This document shows, piece by piece, positions 14,106 to 27,991 of a stretch of DNA of 64,000 nucleotides. Every line of letters starts with the position of its first letter. Position 1 is the first letter of the stretch. The stretch is from Capitulum mitella (lineage: Eukaryota; Arthropoda; Thecostraca; Pollicipedomorpha; Pollicipedidae), in assembly GCA_030062745.1 (NCBI GenBank), contig CP099850.1, positions 6,882,001 to 6,946,000 on the forward strand, in the 5' to 3' direction. The position numbers and the translations under genes were made by a program. The notes beneath the pieces were generated by a model. It ran no database searches. It was given only the letters and a program-made list of their open reading frames with translations, and was not told the origin of the DNA.

Positions 14106-17100
14106 ATATATGTATGTATATATTTAAACGGTATACAAATCGCCGTTGCCAATTACAACATGACCCCTCAACGGTTTATAAGAGGTGAAAGGGTTAACTA
14201 TATCTATTCATGATTTTGACCTGAGATAATCTTGACCCAAACAAGGGCCGTAGTACCGAGGTTACCCGCCCCATGGGTTACATACGTTTAATACAGAATA
14301 AGACTTAACTCCGCAAAATACTTCAAATTTGCGACGCGATGAGAACCGTCGCCACAGCATTTACCTGCCCATGACGCGCCCTCGAGAAAGACGCCAAATG
14401 CCTGTGGCCTGTCAACGTACCGGCTTCGAATGTTCAGGAAACGCTTAAAACGATTCAACACTCACCTATGCCGAGTTTCAGAGCGAATCCAGCAGTCGTC
14501 CTGGGGCAATTAGCAAAAGCCCTACGGGGAGGGGGGGGATGCAATCCCCGTAATCTGTTTTGTACTGCAGTGTGTTCAACGTAAGCAGTTTTTGAAAGGA
14601 ACGCCGACATGAGCAATTTTTACGACCACGCTGACTGGGTCCTTAGCCCTACGTCACAAACTGGAACTCAACAAGCACATCAGTTGTCCAATGTCCCCTA
14701 TACCGAACTGGCAAGTGGTCCATATAGCAGCGATTTTAACGTGGTCCATATACCAACGGTTTTACGGCCGGCATTCCTTCTATGACTCTAACACGCACAA
14801 TCTGATCTTAACCCTACCCCTACCACTACCCCTACCTCATACCTCACTGAACAAGGACGGGGTGGATGAGAGAAGAGACACGACGCAGGACGCGCGCTCT
14901 GTTTTTCGCCTGACACATTTCGGGAAACAATTCCATTTCACGGAAAACTCTAAGCTTATGTGACTCCGTGCCCTCCTCATCCATCATTGGCGGTGTGTCC
15001 CTTCTGTTCTTACGATCTGGATCTGCAGCTGATCACTGATTTAACAATCATAAGCTGCTTTCAAAATATACTCTTTTGGGAAACATAGCTATGCGGCATT
15101 AGAACACAGGGTTCCTACTTCACGCATTTGAGTACTTCGTTCGTCACCCGTCATTTCCTTCAGGCCCTTTTCCTCTCTACGCTTTTTTGACGATTAACTA
15201 AGCTTGCTATCACCGAATTTTGCGTAAGAAAGTGCGATAGCTTGGGCACAATCATTATTTAATTCGTAAGTATGCGTTACAGGGCCCCTTCCACTAGGTT
15301 TAGGCAATCATTTTACTCTGTCTGAAAACATGGCTGCAACAGAGCCTCCCTTAACAGGGTTAAGGCGTGGGGTGGCACGCTCCTAAGCATGACTGAGCGC
15401 CCTTCCCATTCATGTTGAACTTTCAATTTCTGGGGACCACATGATCGGCTGGCCAAGGTTTAACTCCGCTGTAGTCAATGCAAGTGACCCACGCAATGGA
15501 TTTTTGTGAGAGCCCTGGGTAGTATGAATGACGGAAAGGAGTCCTCTAAGATATTTCTCCTTGGGGGTGGGGCAATTCTGTCATAAGAGTGATCCAGAAT
15601 TAAGCACCACGCTTGTTTTCACCACAGTGCTGATAAATGTCAAAAACCCATTTTTCGGAGCGTCGGGGCTGCAACTGCGCAAATATAACGTCTGTATGGT
15701 GAAAATGTAGTGTTTAAACCACAGTTTCTCCCCTGTCTAAAATCCGCGGCGACGCCCCCCCCCCCCCATAGAAGCTTTCTTTCCTCGTTAAAGAACCATC
15801 AAATTAAGACACGTATGAGGCAAATGCAACATTTTTAACCCGCGTACGACCGTCGGTCCGTTTCGAACATCGGCGACTGGGGGGGGGGGGGCAGTTGGCC
15901 GTCCACCCCCTCTAACTCACGAACGGTTGGTCGCACGACAAAAATTAGCACACCGCTGGAAAGCTTGTGACGAGTAGAGCTCGAAATTGGTCTCATTTTT
16001 CGTTTTAGATAATATGTAAACCAATTTACGCCCTATATGTTTTCTCATAGCCGACTGCATGAGACCGAGAAATGGCCTGAATCTCAAGGGCTGTGACTAA
16101 TAACGCATAGGTAAAGGCACCAGCGCACAAATAAAGGTCCCCGGATGCCGATACACGTCTAATTTCCCAGATTTGTTCAATATATACGCCGAAACGTTGA
16201 GTTAAAGACACGGCAATTCTCGCGCTAGCTATAAGCGTGCGCCGCTGCCGTATGCGGTACCAAATTGAAGGGAACTAATTTTAGCGTTCCTTTATTTTCG
16301 CCAAAAAAGACGACCTATGTAAATTTTATTGATCTTTGCGATTCTTGTGATGGTTTCTCATGCTTAAATTTGGGAAAAATTCAGTAGTTATTAATCTACA
16401 CAAATTGCGGCGCTTTATTCGCGACAGCCCATTTATTTCCAACATATGCAATTTTTTCAAACTTTTTTGAGGTTCCTGGTATTATTTACGCCTGCGCAAG
16501 CTAGTTCTGCCGTTTTCTACCCATTCTGAGTAATTCATCGTCGATTTTGACGGTGGTACATTTTGGCTTACTACAGTTATTCGTGACCTGACCTCAGGTC
16601 AATGGCTGGAAGTCATTGATACTTTGCCCAATGACGGTAACTTGATGTCTGCTTCACTCCACACTAAAAATGTTATGAAATATTCCGTCAATTTCCGGAA
16701 AAACGGCGACATGTCTTCAAAATGGGCTTGACCTTAGGTCAATGACACGGAAAATTCCGAAAAATCTGAGATAGCAGATTTGTTGCATCTGTCACTATCA
16801 CTAATCCCTGAAAGTATTATTGAGATATCTTGTTTTGCGAGAAAGTTACCGGGCGCTAAACTTTTTTGGACATAGGTTTCTTTGACCTGACTTAGGTCAG
16901 GCATCTGACCTGACCTGAGGTCATTTTGACACGAGATGTAAAATTGATAAAGCAAAAGGTACACAAAGTTTGGTGACTCTGAGTTTGTTCGTTCTCTCGC
17001 AATCTCAGAAAAACATCAGGGAAGCAGTCAACTGCCCCCCCCCAGTCGGGGACGGGTTAAGGGATTTGGGAAACTTTAAAGGTAACTTAGTTATATAGGA

Positions 17101-20100
17101 CACCTAGTTTTACAACTTATGTATGTTTTCCTCCATTTCACAGGCTCGCAATCTGCGACCCCAGTCACTCTGTGGCTACTGCAATGGTCGCAAAAGATGC
17201 CAAACTACAACCGCCAGCCTGCATTCATGTACCATGAACCAACTTGACATTCACACAGAAAGAAACACACACACGACCACACACACAAACGTCGCGCTGC
17301 TTCTAAACCATCTGATCATTTGTGAAATGAACTGTTTGTAAAGCAGCATAAACATTTCTGTAGCATAAAAGACGAAAAATGTGCAGTCATCTGAAGCCTA
17401 CCTACCAATGACCTTTCTCGTGAGTTACTTGTTAGTAGCTATCATGAGGTCTTGAATCAATTCCACTGGCATTTCTAGCCCAAGCTTCTAAGTTTGCGTC
17501 AATATTATAACTGTTGCGGGTAAAAAAGCGAAATGACACAGGATCTGAAAAACAGTTCACGTTCCAGGCGAACACGCAGGCAGTTTCCAATGCAGAATGA
17601 TCAAACACTCCGTTCAGCGTTCGAAAAAACGCAGTATTTCAACGGCTATGGCTGCAGCACTGCAGGCACACAGAAGTGAAAGATGTTGTCTCTCAAACCA
17701 ACACAATTCTCTTCCTGTCTCTCGCCATGTTTGCACTTCCACTGATACATCTCCCGAATTACGCCGCAGCTGTCCAACAAAAAACCGAGCGGTACGTAAC
17801 AATCCAGCATTAGATATCTTTTTGAAATCATCAGTCGCGTTCTTGCAGTAGCCAAAATGAGTTTCGCGGTTCAAAAGCGATCTTGCTCTTCAGTATTTGG
17901 GTAAGCCGGAGGCTGCATGCAAAACGCCCCCAATATTCGCGTGGCAGTCCATTTCCGGTCGTTAGGCGTCATAAATTGCGAGGCTGCCCCGCTGGAGTTT
18001 ATAACGCGCCTCTCCGTCGTTGCACGCCATTTGCGAAAACCCAGAGATAATCATATTGCAACACGTCGGCAGCATCGTAATTAAGAACGCGGCTGCCAAG
18101 TTGTAAACAGACGGGGGACACAATAGTCGCCAATGCTAGGAGACGTAAGCCTCTTACGCAAGTGCGGCCGACGAGCGCGCTCCCGCCTTTTGCCTGTGTC
18201 ACGGCTTCCATTTTACTAGTCGGACCTGTATGAAACTGCATCGTACATGTTGTAAGTCTTTAGTCCCTATGAGGCTTTTCCGGGACCTAACCTAGGATTT
18301 TTGACGCCCAGCAGGGACCGACTGCTGGTACTTTAATTTCATGTGTACTGTGCTCGCCGTTCGTTCCTTTCTTTTGCTACGGACTCCAGCACTGTCGAAT
18401 CCATCAATCCTTTATCACTACTACATAACCTCTAACATCACTGGCTTTGATCCCTTTCAATCTGACTTTTCCCCCGACAGTGCTGCTGAGTTATTTGTGT
18501 CCTCGTTCTGTATATTCTTATACGTTAGATCTGCTTATTCTTCTGCATAAAAAAGTATGCGAAAAAGGTACACATACACCACCAGTGGAATCCGGCGAGA
18601 AACAATGAGGTACGAGCTACCTTTGAGGGCAGGTGACGGGGTGATTTTGTTACCCTGTCGTACGGGCCTGGACCGCCCGCCGCCACAGTGACGAGGCGGT
18701 GTGACGGCGGCGTACAGTTGGCATTCAGTGGCAAACGACTCGTCTACGTGATTTCAAGCTACTGAGGATGAAAGAAAACATGCACACCTACTGGTCGCTT
18801 CTCGTCGAGCTTCGACAGGGGAACAGCATTGGACTTGCCCCAAATTTTTACCTGACAATCACCCTTTTTTTATTAAGCCAGAATATTGGCGAATGTCGTA
18901 GGCAATCTCGAGATCATCTTTCAAAACAAGTTGTCTAGCCTCATAGTGTCCCATGTTACTAACAACAATACATACCCAGTTACCGGTTGGGCAAGAATCC
19001 GTCCCACCCGCCGGTTACAGAAATCTGACTAGCACGATGGGTCTTCGTTAAACACTTAAGTTTTTTGTTTCCGTAAGCCGCCAATCCCCGTACTGTTAAC
19101 ATCTACCAGAATCACTCTCTCATCTTCCGTGGGTACCGTCCTGGCTCTGTAACGAACGATCGCACCCGTTCGTCTCGCTAGCCCAGCTGTAGCGCCGCAC
19201 GGCGACAGACGATCTGCTGGCAGCAGTCGTCCCGGCAATGGCCCGCAGACGCTGAACGGACCGCCATGGCCGTCGGCGCGACGGCCATGGCGACACCGTC
19301 GTCTATATGTTGCTTCCTGACATGTATATGATTCATGACTTATTCTCATGACTTTATGCTCATTTTAGCTCATACGAGACGGAAATATCAAGCACCAGGC
19401 CAGCAAACTTTGACTGACGGCACAAAACCTGTTTCTACCGTGCAAAAGCGCACTGGTTCCCTATTCTCGTGCGATGGATTTCACGTGAAATTCCTGTGTA
19501 GGGGGGATTCACCCCATTCTGACGAAACAGGATTTGGACATAATTTAAAAATAACCACAAGATCTGAACAACCTTTCAGGTATGCAAAAGTAGAAAAAAA
19601 ACTTAAGAAGCGAAGCCAAACAGCAAAAAAAAACTGGGGAACAAAAAACCTCATTTCTGTCATCTGTTATACGACATTGCAAGACTTTGACTTTGATTCC
19701 CTCATCAACATTTTGGCCTTACGACAGTCTCAAGGCATGCTTGGAAGAAATTATGAGCGCAGTGCTGGACTGAGGGTCTCACAGCTGACTGGGGGTTTCA
19801 AACAGTGGGGGGAGGAGGCAGATATCTGCAAGCTATGGGGTTACTTTCCACCCGGTTTTGCGCCATTATACGGCAGCCCCGCTACTCACGTATTGGTATG
19901 TTCGGAGTTGGGCGACCGTTTCGGCGAGTCCAGCTGGGTGACGGACGTGATGGAGTCGATCGAGTGCCGGTTCGAGTCCACCTCGTGCCGCAGCGTGATC
20001 ACCTCCGTCTCCAGCCGGTTCAGCATGGAACTCAGTGTCATCACGCTCGGAGACACCTCCTCCTTCTGCTCCTCCAGAGATTTCTGCACCGGGAAAATAC

Positions 20101-23100
20101 GCGCGTCAGCGTTCCTGTCACGCATCCATACGTGCCTCACGCGGAACAGGGGATGCTCGCGCCACTACGGGCCCTCGCAGTCCCTCGACACTCATAGCTT
20201 TCACATCTTGGGCTCACTAACCCGCGCCCGACTGTCGGTCGGTGCCATGCACGCCCGACTGGGGGGAGGGGCAGCTGACCGTCTCCCTCTTACTCACGAA
20301 CGGTTGATCGCACGATAAAAATAAGCACACCGATGGGTAGCTCGTGACAAGCAGAGCTCAAAACTGTTCTGATTTTTAGTTTTAGACAACATGTAAGCCA
20401 TTTACGCCCAATATGTTTTCTCGTAACCGACCGAGAAACCGCCTGAATCTCAAGGGTTGTGACTGATAACGTCTAGATGAGGGCACCTGTGGACAGATCC
20501 GCATATGCCGATATACGTCCAATTTCTATGATTTGTTTCTTATGTACGCGGAAACGCTGGGTTAAAGACACGGCATTTTTGCACCGCTGCACGGCGGGCA
20601 CCGTGGCCGAACGCGGTATAATTTTAACGGGAACTGATTTCAGCGTTCTTTTATTTTCGCGACATATGCCTTTCCAAGTGCTGTTTCTTGATCCTAGTGG
20701 TTCTTTTCATGGTGTCCAATGCTTAAATGTTGAAAAAAATCGGTAGGTATGAATCTACACAACTGGTGGAGCTTTATTTCCGAGTCTGTTTATTTACCAA
20801 ATTTGCATTTTGTAACTTTTTGAACTTCTGGTATTATTCGTAAATGTGTGAGCCAATTCTGCCATTTTTTACCCGACCTGAGTCATTCATCGCCGATTTT
20901 GATGGCGATGCATTTCGACTCACAGCAGTTATTCGTGAACTGACCTCAGGTCAGTGGTCGGAGGTAATTAAAATTCTGCGCACTGGCGGAAACTGGATGT
21001 CCCTACACTCAAGTTGGTATAAAAAATTCCATCAATTTTAGAAAAAACGACTTATGTTGAAAACGGGCTTGACCTCAGATCAGTGACCCAGACATTTCCG
21101 AAAAGTCCGAGATAGCAGAGTTGTTGCATTTGTCAGAAAATCCCTCACCCTTTTTACAGTTATATCACGTTTTGCGAACGTTACAAGACGCTAAACTTGT
21201 TTGGACATAGGTACATTTGCCTACGTCACATACCGTACTAGGCCTGAGATAAAAAATTTGATACGAAGCGTAAATATGATCAAACAAAAGGTACACTAAG
21301 TTTCGTGGCACTGCCGTTGTTCGTTCTCTCGCAATCTTGGACAAACCTCTGGGGGGCGGGCTTAAAGTACTACTTCTGTATTCAGATCGATGTGCACTGG
21401 ATCAAAGTGGCCCCACAGCTTTCGCGTCTTGGGTTCACTTCAAGTACTACTTTTATACCAGCATGATGAAAGTACATTAGTATCCCGGCAATCCACGAAG
21501 ATTTCTCTCGCGTTTTTAAATGATGAAATCTGACATGATCTATTACCAGCACGGCCGCTGTTCGACTGGGCTCTATTTTAGCTGCCCGACAAAATCAAAC
21601 TGAGCACCGTCCGGCCCACCCCGGCCGTAACGCCTTTCGAAGGCTCATAACTCTGCAGCCCTCTGACGCCAAAAACTTCTCAGCAGACGACAGCTCGATT
21701 CTTTAACAGCTTTGCAGTCTCATCCACAATGTGCAGTTTTTTATGTATATTTAATTATTCCCAGAACAATGTCTTCGTTCTCAACGTTTTGTTTCCGCCG
21801 TGTTTCTGAGCCGTTTAATAATGATAGTGAACAACATCATGGGTAAATGAGCTCATCGTTTCAGTAATCAGGCAAAAGAATAAAAACTTAAACAACAAAA
21901 AACGTTTTGTTTCAAAAATGCGAACGGAAAATGAATAAATGTGTCCAGCAATATTTCAAAATATAGTTCCAAATTTGAAGACATACGCAGTAAGTTCCAC
22001 TCAGTATGCGCAGCAAAGGGTGTGTTACTGGCTACGCACAAAACGAAGCAACGGAAATATCGATGCTAGAGATAAACTGGGTTTCAATAGATTTCCGAAC
22101 AATACATAAACAAATGAAAATAAAATAAAAACAACAAGTTGCATTAGCTCAACAGCTTTAATAATTTCAGCCCTCGCCAGACGACGGGAGGATGCCGTGT
22201 TCCCGGACCACGACAAAGCGGCGCACGACAGCGCCGTGAAATCTAGCATCGCTGACGATACGTTCATTGCACGTTCTGAAAAGTGACACCAGGTCATTTC
22301 ACGTCAACGATCTATGACGTCAGGCTCGCGGAGCGATTTTTGTGCCAAATGTCGGTTCACTGTTTTAGGATAATAGGTATGCATCAACGGCAGATGACGG
22401 CATGAAATCGGTTCAGAATGATATTCCACATGCAGGTAGGCCACTGTAGATAGGCCAATAACCCTTTCAAGGCTAAAAGAAGTCAATCGCCCAAGATGAC
22501 CTTTTTTGACCTTACAGCGTTCCTACACGATTTTTTATCAGATGACTTTAAGCCCATCGAGCCCCAAATGAGCCATTCTACCCCCCTCTTCGTCATCGGT
22601 GCGAGAGAAAATCCCCCGTCCGACCAGGGTTAAGCCGTAAGGTAAACCTTGGTGTGAAAATGCCACGTGTCGATTTTTACCACGCCAAAGTTAAAATGTA
22701 TGCAACATGCGAGAAATCCAACAAACCACATTTTCACGCGGTCGACATCACCAAGAACTTTCCTCGGACACCATTTTCCCAGGCATAACTTCAAAACCAG
22801 ACTGGAGTCCGCCACGAAGGACGGCGTCACTGGCCTTCTCTCTGTGGAGGTCCACCTCGAGCTGGCTCATCTTATCGGCGATCTGCTCCAGCCGCGCCCT
22901 CAGGTCGTCGAGCTGTGCCTGCGTCATCCGCTCGCCCTCCTCCACGCGCGACTCGATCTGGACGATGGCCGAGCGGGTCTCCTCGTGGTCTTGGCGCGTC
23001 TGCTCGTACTCCTGAAACAGCCAGCCGCCTCGGCCTGCAGTGTGGCCCGCCCTAATCTCTGCGTGTGGCCTGATATGAAGCACGCCAGAAATACTGTGAG

Positions 23101-26100
23101 GTCCCGAGGAACAGAGTTGATGGGAATGTTCAACACCGAAAACCTGACCTAGCGGCCGGTCCGATCCTGACGTCTGGGTTTCAGTCCAGATAAGCATGAG
23201 AAATGGCGCAGTGAAGCCTCAAGGATGGCAGGTACAGCGCCCGTAATAAATTATGGATAAATAAATTATCGAAAAAAATGTTCGCACTGTGTTTACCTAC
23301 CCAAGCGCCTGCCGGTAGAAGAGTCTTGAAACCTGATAATACCATGCAATTTTTTTCGCATTTCATGAGTGAGTTTTTAACATTCGCTCTGTATTCTAGA
23401 AAATATATACCCTTATTTGGGACGCTTCTGTAATGCGCACGTCATCGATTCTGACCATGACTCGCATGGTACGCAGACATCATCGACACAGTGTGTCATA
23501 TGAGTCGCCAAATCATCTGAAAGTTTGTACTCAATTTCGAACGTATTCAAACGAGAGATGAAAGCGTAACGCCAAGAGGTAAACTGAGTCAAATACATAT
23601 GTGCCCAGCAATCCAGAGGTCGGGGGCTGGGACCAGGATAAGTCGCCGAGTTTCCCACGCTTTTCCATCAGCACACTATCGGCAAATTGAAACTGCATCG
23701 ATCACACATCGCACAGAATTGACGTTCAGAACTCCCAATCAAAGCTATCATCAAGGTTCTCCTACAATGAAACGGATTCCACAGGTTTCGGAATAATTTT
23801 TTTCTGTCAATCGATCGATCTCGTCCCGAACGTTCTGAACTTATACGTCCCAGCACCAATGATGTTGCCTCGCGACGAGTGTTAACAAAGTCTACCATGC
23901 TAATTTTCTCCGAATGCTGGAAATCCCCTTCGCAGAACAATGGCGTCTGGCGGACATCTCTAATTTTCCCCTCGCGGGATGGGATGGGGGTCCAAACTGT
24001 CGCGGAGAGGGAAGAAAAAGTGGCTGGGGACGACTCGCCCAAGATCCGATGGGAAATGTAACGCGAGTTTTTAGACACAAACATCGTCAGGAGCTCGAAA
24101 CAGCCAGTGGTTGGAGATGAAATCCCGCCCGACCCTACTCCGCTAGTGATGTCCATGACCTTAGCAACCCTGTCCAACCCTCAGCAGGCATTCGCTATCC
24201 ATCGAGCAATCTTCAAATCCGCTGAGGCCACCGAAAAGAAACAATGTCAGCGTTTCCAGCAGTTCTAGCCAACCCCAGTCACTGCTGGCGGGAAAACACA
24301 TCAGACATGCATGACAAGCGCATGCCAAACCAATTAACGTTCCACACCTGCGACACGATGCCCTGGAGCTCCTGAATGCTGCTCTCCATACGCTGAATGT
24401 CAGACTGCAGCCTCTCAGACGCTTCCTTGGCGTGCTCGTTCGCCGCAAAGTCCTACGTGCGACGTTTGGCATTAGCATTAAACGCGTCGGATATCAAGGG
24501 AATGTAATAACAGACGCAGCGAACTGGCATCACTAGTAAATATAAATCAAACAGCAACATGGGCATTCACAGAGTAAATACCACAATCACCAAGAAACAT
24601 TAATGCAAGTGGTATGATGGCGTTTTGATCCCCTTTTAGACGAGAACAGCAGGCGATCTGGTAGCTTCGTGCACGTCCTCCTTTCACCGAAGACCAGAAA
24701 ACCTGCGAGGTCATTACTCCTTCACTGGAGGCCAGAGTGCACGGCAAGGTTCTGCCCGATCCCAAAGAACTTTCAAGTAAGTGTGGCTCACAGGATGATA
24801 TATGAATTCCGATTTCATATCGTTGAGACCTCGTTCACCAGATTTTTTCTGTTCATGAGATTAACTTACAAGGTATGCTCACGAATCATTACTCCCCCGC
24901 TAAATGCCTGTCCGTGTGGCACCTTGGAAGTTCTCGTCGCCTATTTTCGCGTTTTTCCTTCAAAAAGCCTTGCCAAAGACCATTGTGAACTTTTCAGCTT
25001 ACCATGACCACGGTAAACGCATAAATGTGAGAACTGGCATCCCTTACTGTTCAATTATGGTTTACCAACGAGCTGGTAGAAATGGGAAACCGACAAAACG
25101 AAACGAATGGCTGGCAATCACTCAATGGAATAAAAGGAAGCTTGAACTGCAAAATGCAATCGACCAGAAACACATGACTTGGGCCATTCCGTATGCACAC
25201 CTTTTGGAACTTGGTCTGCAGCTCTTTGAGTTCGTTCAGAGACTGCTGCAGCTGCTCGTAATCCCGGCTGAACAGGCTGGGCGAAAGAGGACCCGACGAC
25301 TGCACCACCTCCTCCGAGCCCTGCAGCTGGTGTTTGGAGCCCTCGCAGTCGCGGTACTCGGAGCTGTCGCTGGCCTCCCGACGGCCCGGCGACGACTTCG
25401 GCGACGCGTCGGCCGACGGACGGCTCACCAGCGGCTGACTGCTCTGGCTGGTTAGCGGTGCCGCCTGCGTTGGTGGGGACGGCGGCGGCGGCGGCGGCGC
25501 CGCCGGCTGGTCGCCGGAGCCTAGCTCCGGGCAGGCGGGCGCCGCGGGCTCCTCGTCGGCGCGCCGCTGCTTCTTGGTGGGCACCTCGCAGGAGACGGAG
25601 CGCTCCAGCTGCCGGGTCGGACTGGCCAGGAGGCGCGGCTGGCTGGGCGAGCGCGGAGTCCGCGGCGAGCCGCCGGTGGCGCTCGTGTCCGTCTCGGACT
25701 TGGGCCGGGCCGGCGGTCGGCTCGGCAGAGTCGGCGGCCGGCGCCGGCGCTGGCGACAGCAGCGGCAGCGGCAGCGGCGGCACGTACGGCTCGGAGGGCG
25801 GCGGCGGCGGACCTCGCGCCGCCGTCTCCGACTGGAACCCGCTGTCGTCGCCTGCCGCCGCCACCGCCTCCTGAGCCTTGTCGCTGTCCGGCGGACCATC
25901 GGCCGGCGGCAGGTGGGTCTGCAGGTCCCGCGGGTGGCACCGATATACCCACGGCGACGGCAATGGCGCGACGGCGCTGGCGGCGGCGGCGGCTGCCGGC
26001 CGCCCCGGGAACGGATCCGGCTGGTACACGAGATGGCTCGTCTCCCAGCGGAAGCCGGACGCCGCGCGCCCGCCCGCCTCGTCGCCGCCGACGGCGCCCA

Positions 26101-27935
26101 GCAACGCAGTGTCGGCGGCCGGGCCGTGGGCGGCGGTGGGCCGCGTCTGCCGCGGGCCGGGCGCCGCCTCGGCCGCGCCCCGCCCGCGGCCGTCCTCCGC
26201 GCTCGTGAAGCTCTGCACGCTCATCGTGTCGCCGCCGCCCGAGCAGCGTTTGCGCCGCGTCGGTCGCGGCTGCGCGGTGCGCTGCTTGGCGCCCAGCTCC
26301 GCCTCGGTTCCCAGCAGCTTGCTGTCCGACTGAACGGCGGCGGCGACCGCCACGGCCGGGCCGAGGTCGGCCGGCTGCGGCACGCTCGCCAGGCAAAACA
26401 CCTGGCTGGCGGTGGGCGGGCTGGGGCCGCGCCGGCCGGGCGACGCCAGCCGGGAGTGAGCCGGGGACACGGCCGGCCGCCGCTCGGCCCGGCCGGGCGA
26501 GCCGTCGCCGCCGCGTCTGCTCAGCGCCGGCCGGCCGCCGTCGCCGTGCGGCTCCGCCGTCCGCCGGCGCCGCTCGCCCTCCTCTTCGTCGCTGGAGGCG
26601 CCGGCCACCGCCGTCCGCTCAGCTCCGGCCGACTTCCTGCCGAAACACAAATACGCATCACACCGGCCACCGCATGTCGTCACATCATTTACAGAGCACC
26701 AGCCCTGTTACTGCCTGTACGAGTCGGATTGTCGGCCACGTGTTTCCCTTTTAGCAATGGTAGACATCGCAAAGTGAGTATTATAACCGTTCGGAATAAC
26801 CTGGCATTATTTACCTGAGTGTCGAGCATACAATTCTACTTGCAAAGCCAGGACGTAGAGCTCACCGTCGTAAATCATTCCAGCAGAGACCCTTGGATCA
26901 CGGCATAGAGATGAAGAAAGCTTCCTACTTACCTAACCTGGAAGGAAGCAACATGGGTCTGGAATGCGTTGACTCAGGTATCATTGCGATGCAAATATCA
27001 TTCAAGGAAGCAAAAACAGGTCATTCATTAGGAAAAAACTGCGATCAGTCGTCTCCGCCTAACTACATAAACGCTATTTAACATTGTTTCCGTGGTAAAC
27101 TAGTACTTAGCACTGTGTCTGGGTACTTATGCTTCCTGTCTTTCCTGCCAGGTCTCTCCTCGCTTTTTTTTTTTTTTTTATTATTTGATTAAAAAAGTTT
27201 TTTTATTCCTTTTTTTTTTTCACCGAACACATTGAACTGGCTGCCTGGTTTGTGCTCAGTACAATATTTGATAAAACTGGCAGAGTGTAGCTCGGTTTGA
27301 ATCCTACATCCCTACAGCCGTATTTTCTTCGAAAAATTTTGCATGTCTTAGTCTCAAGATGTCAAAGACTGCAGCAAGTACAGAACAAAAGGCAGTGCTG
27401 GGTTTCAAGCTACAAAAACCCCTACTCCAACGTGACGGCTACCTGGCGCTATCGGGTAACTGTATGGTTATTACTGTAGAAGGCAACAGCGAGGTACTTG
27501 GCAGGGGCTGGCAGCTGGCAAGTATTCGCTCGGATTCAATCGACCGCCACTGAGTTGCGGGTGTGTAATGTGAAGCAAGTCGTTGGAAACCCGCAGGGGT
27601 GAGGGTTGTTTGTGAACCCAGCTAACATGCCCGTGTGGGCCCCAGATGGTTTCTGGGTGGGTTTGATAGGCATACGTGGGCATGGGCTCTGACTGGCCTT
27701 TTTGATGGGACCCATGGGGGTCCTATGTGGGCCAGCCCAGAAGTAACGAAAAAAAATAAGGCGTACATTCACATAAAATGAGACACGGCTGGCAAAATCC
27801 CCATGCACGCCACTGGAGAACTGCAATGACTTTCTGCATCGAAAGTGGGGTAGCGATAAATAGGTTCTAACTCCCGGTAGGCAGCACACCAGTTTCTTGA
27901 TATCTGACTGCATAAAACATCTGAGTTTTCGTACT

Positions 27936-27991
<56 letters not shown>

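Larger units (their letters stand above)
12364..19889 (-). other. 7.5-kb intron with transposons and microsatellites
   Basis: Contents seen: a decayed GTAGCCAGG-type end near 12480-12640, a (TA)n/(TG)n tract at 14064-14125, CCCTA-like simple sequence at 14812-14842, poly-C at about 15757-15768, the family B element at 15839-17056 and a palindrome at 19262-19292. No further exon could be phased. Confidence 0.5.

Noticed and set aside
14812-14842. Telomere-like CCCTA repeats
   Set aside because: Only a few imperfect CCCTACC units. Too short and irregular to be interstitial telomeric sequence.
19335-20318. 327-codon plus-strand ORF
   Set aside because: It runs through the antisense of a well-supported coiled-coil exon and into the end of a family B transposon. 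No motif or domain is visible.
25574-26818. 414-codon plus-strand ORF
   Set aside because: It lies exactly opposite the GC-rich largest exon of the minus-strand gene. Its Arg/Gly/Ala-rich text is what the complement of such an exon gives.
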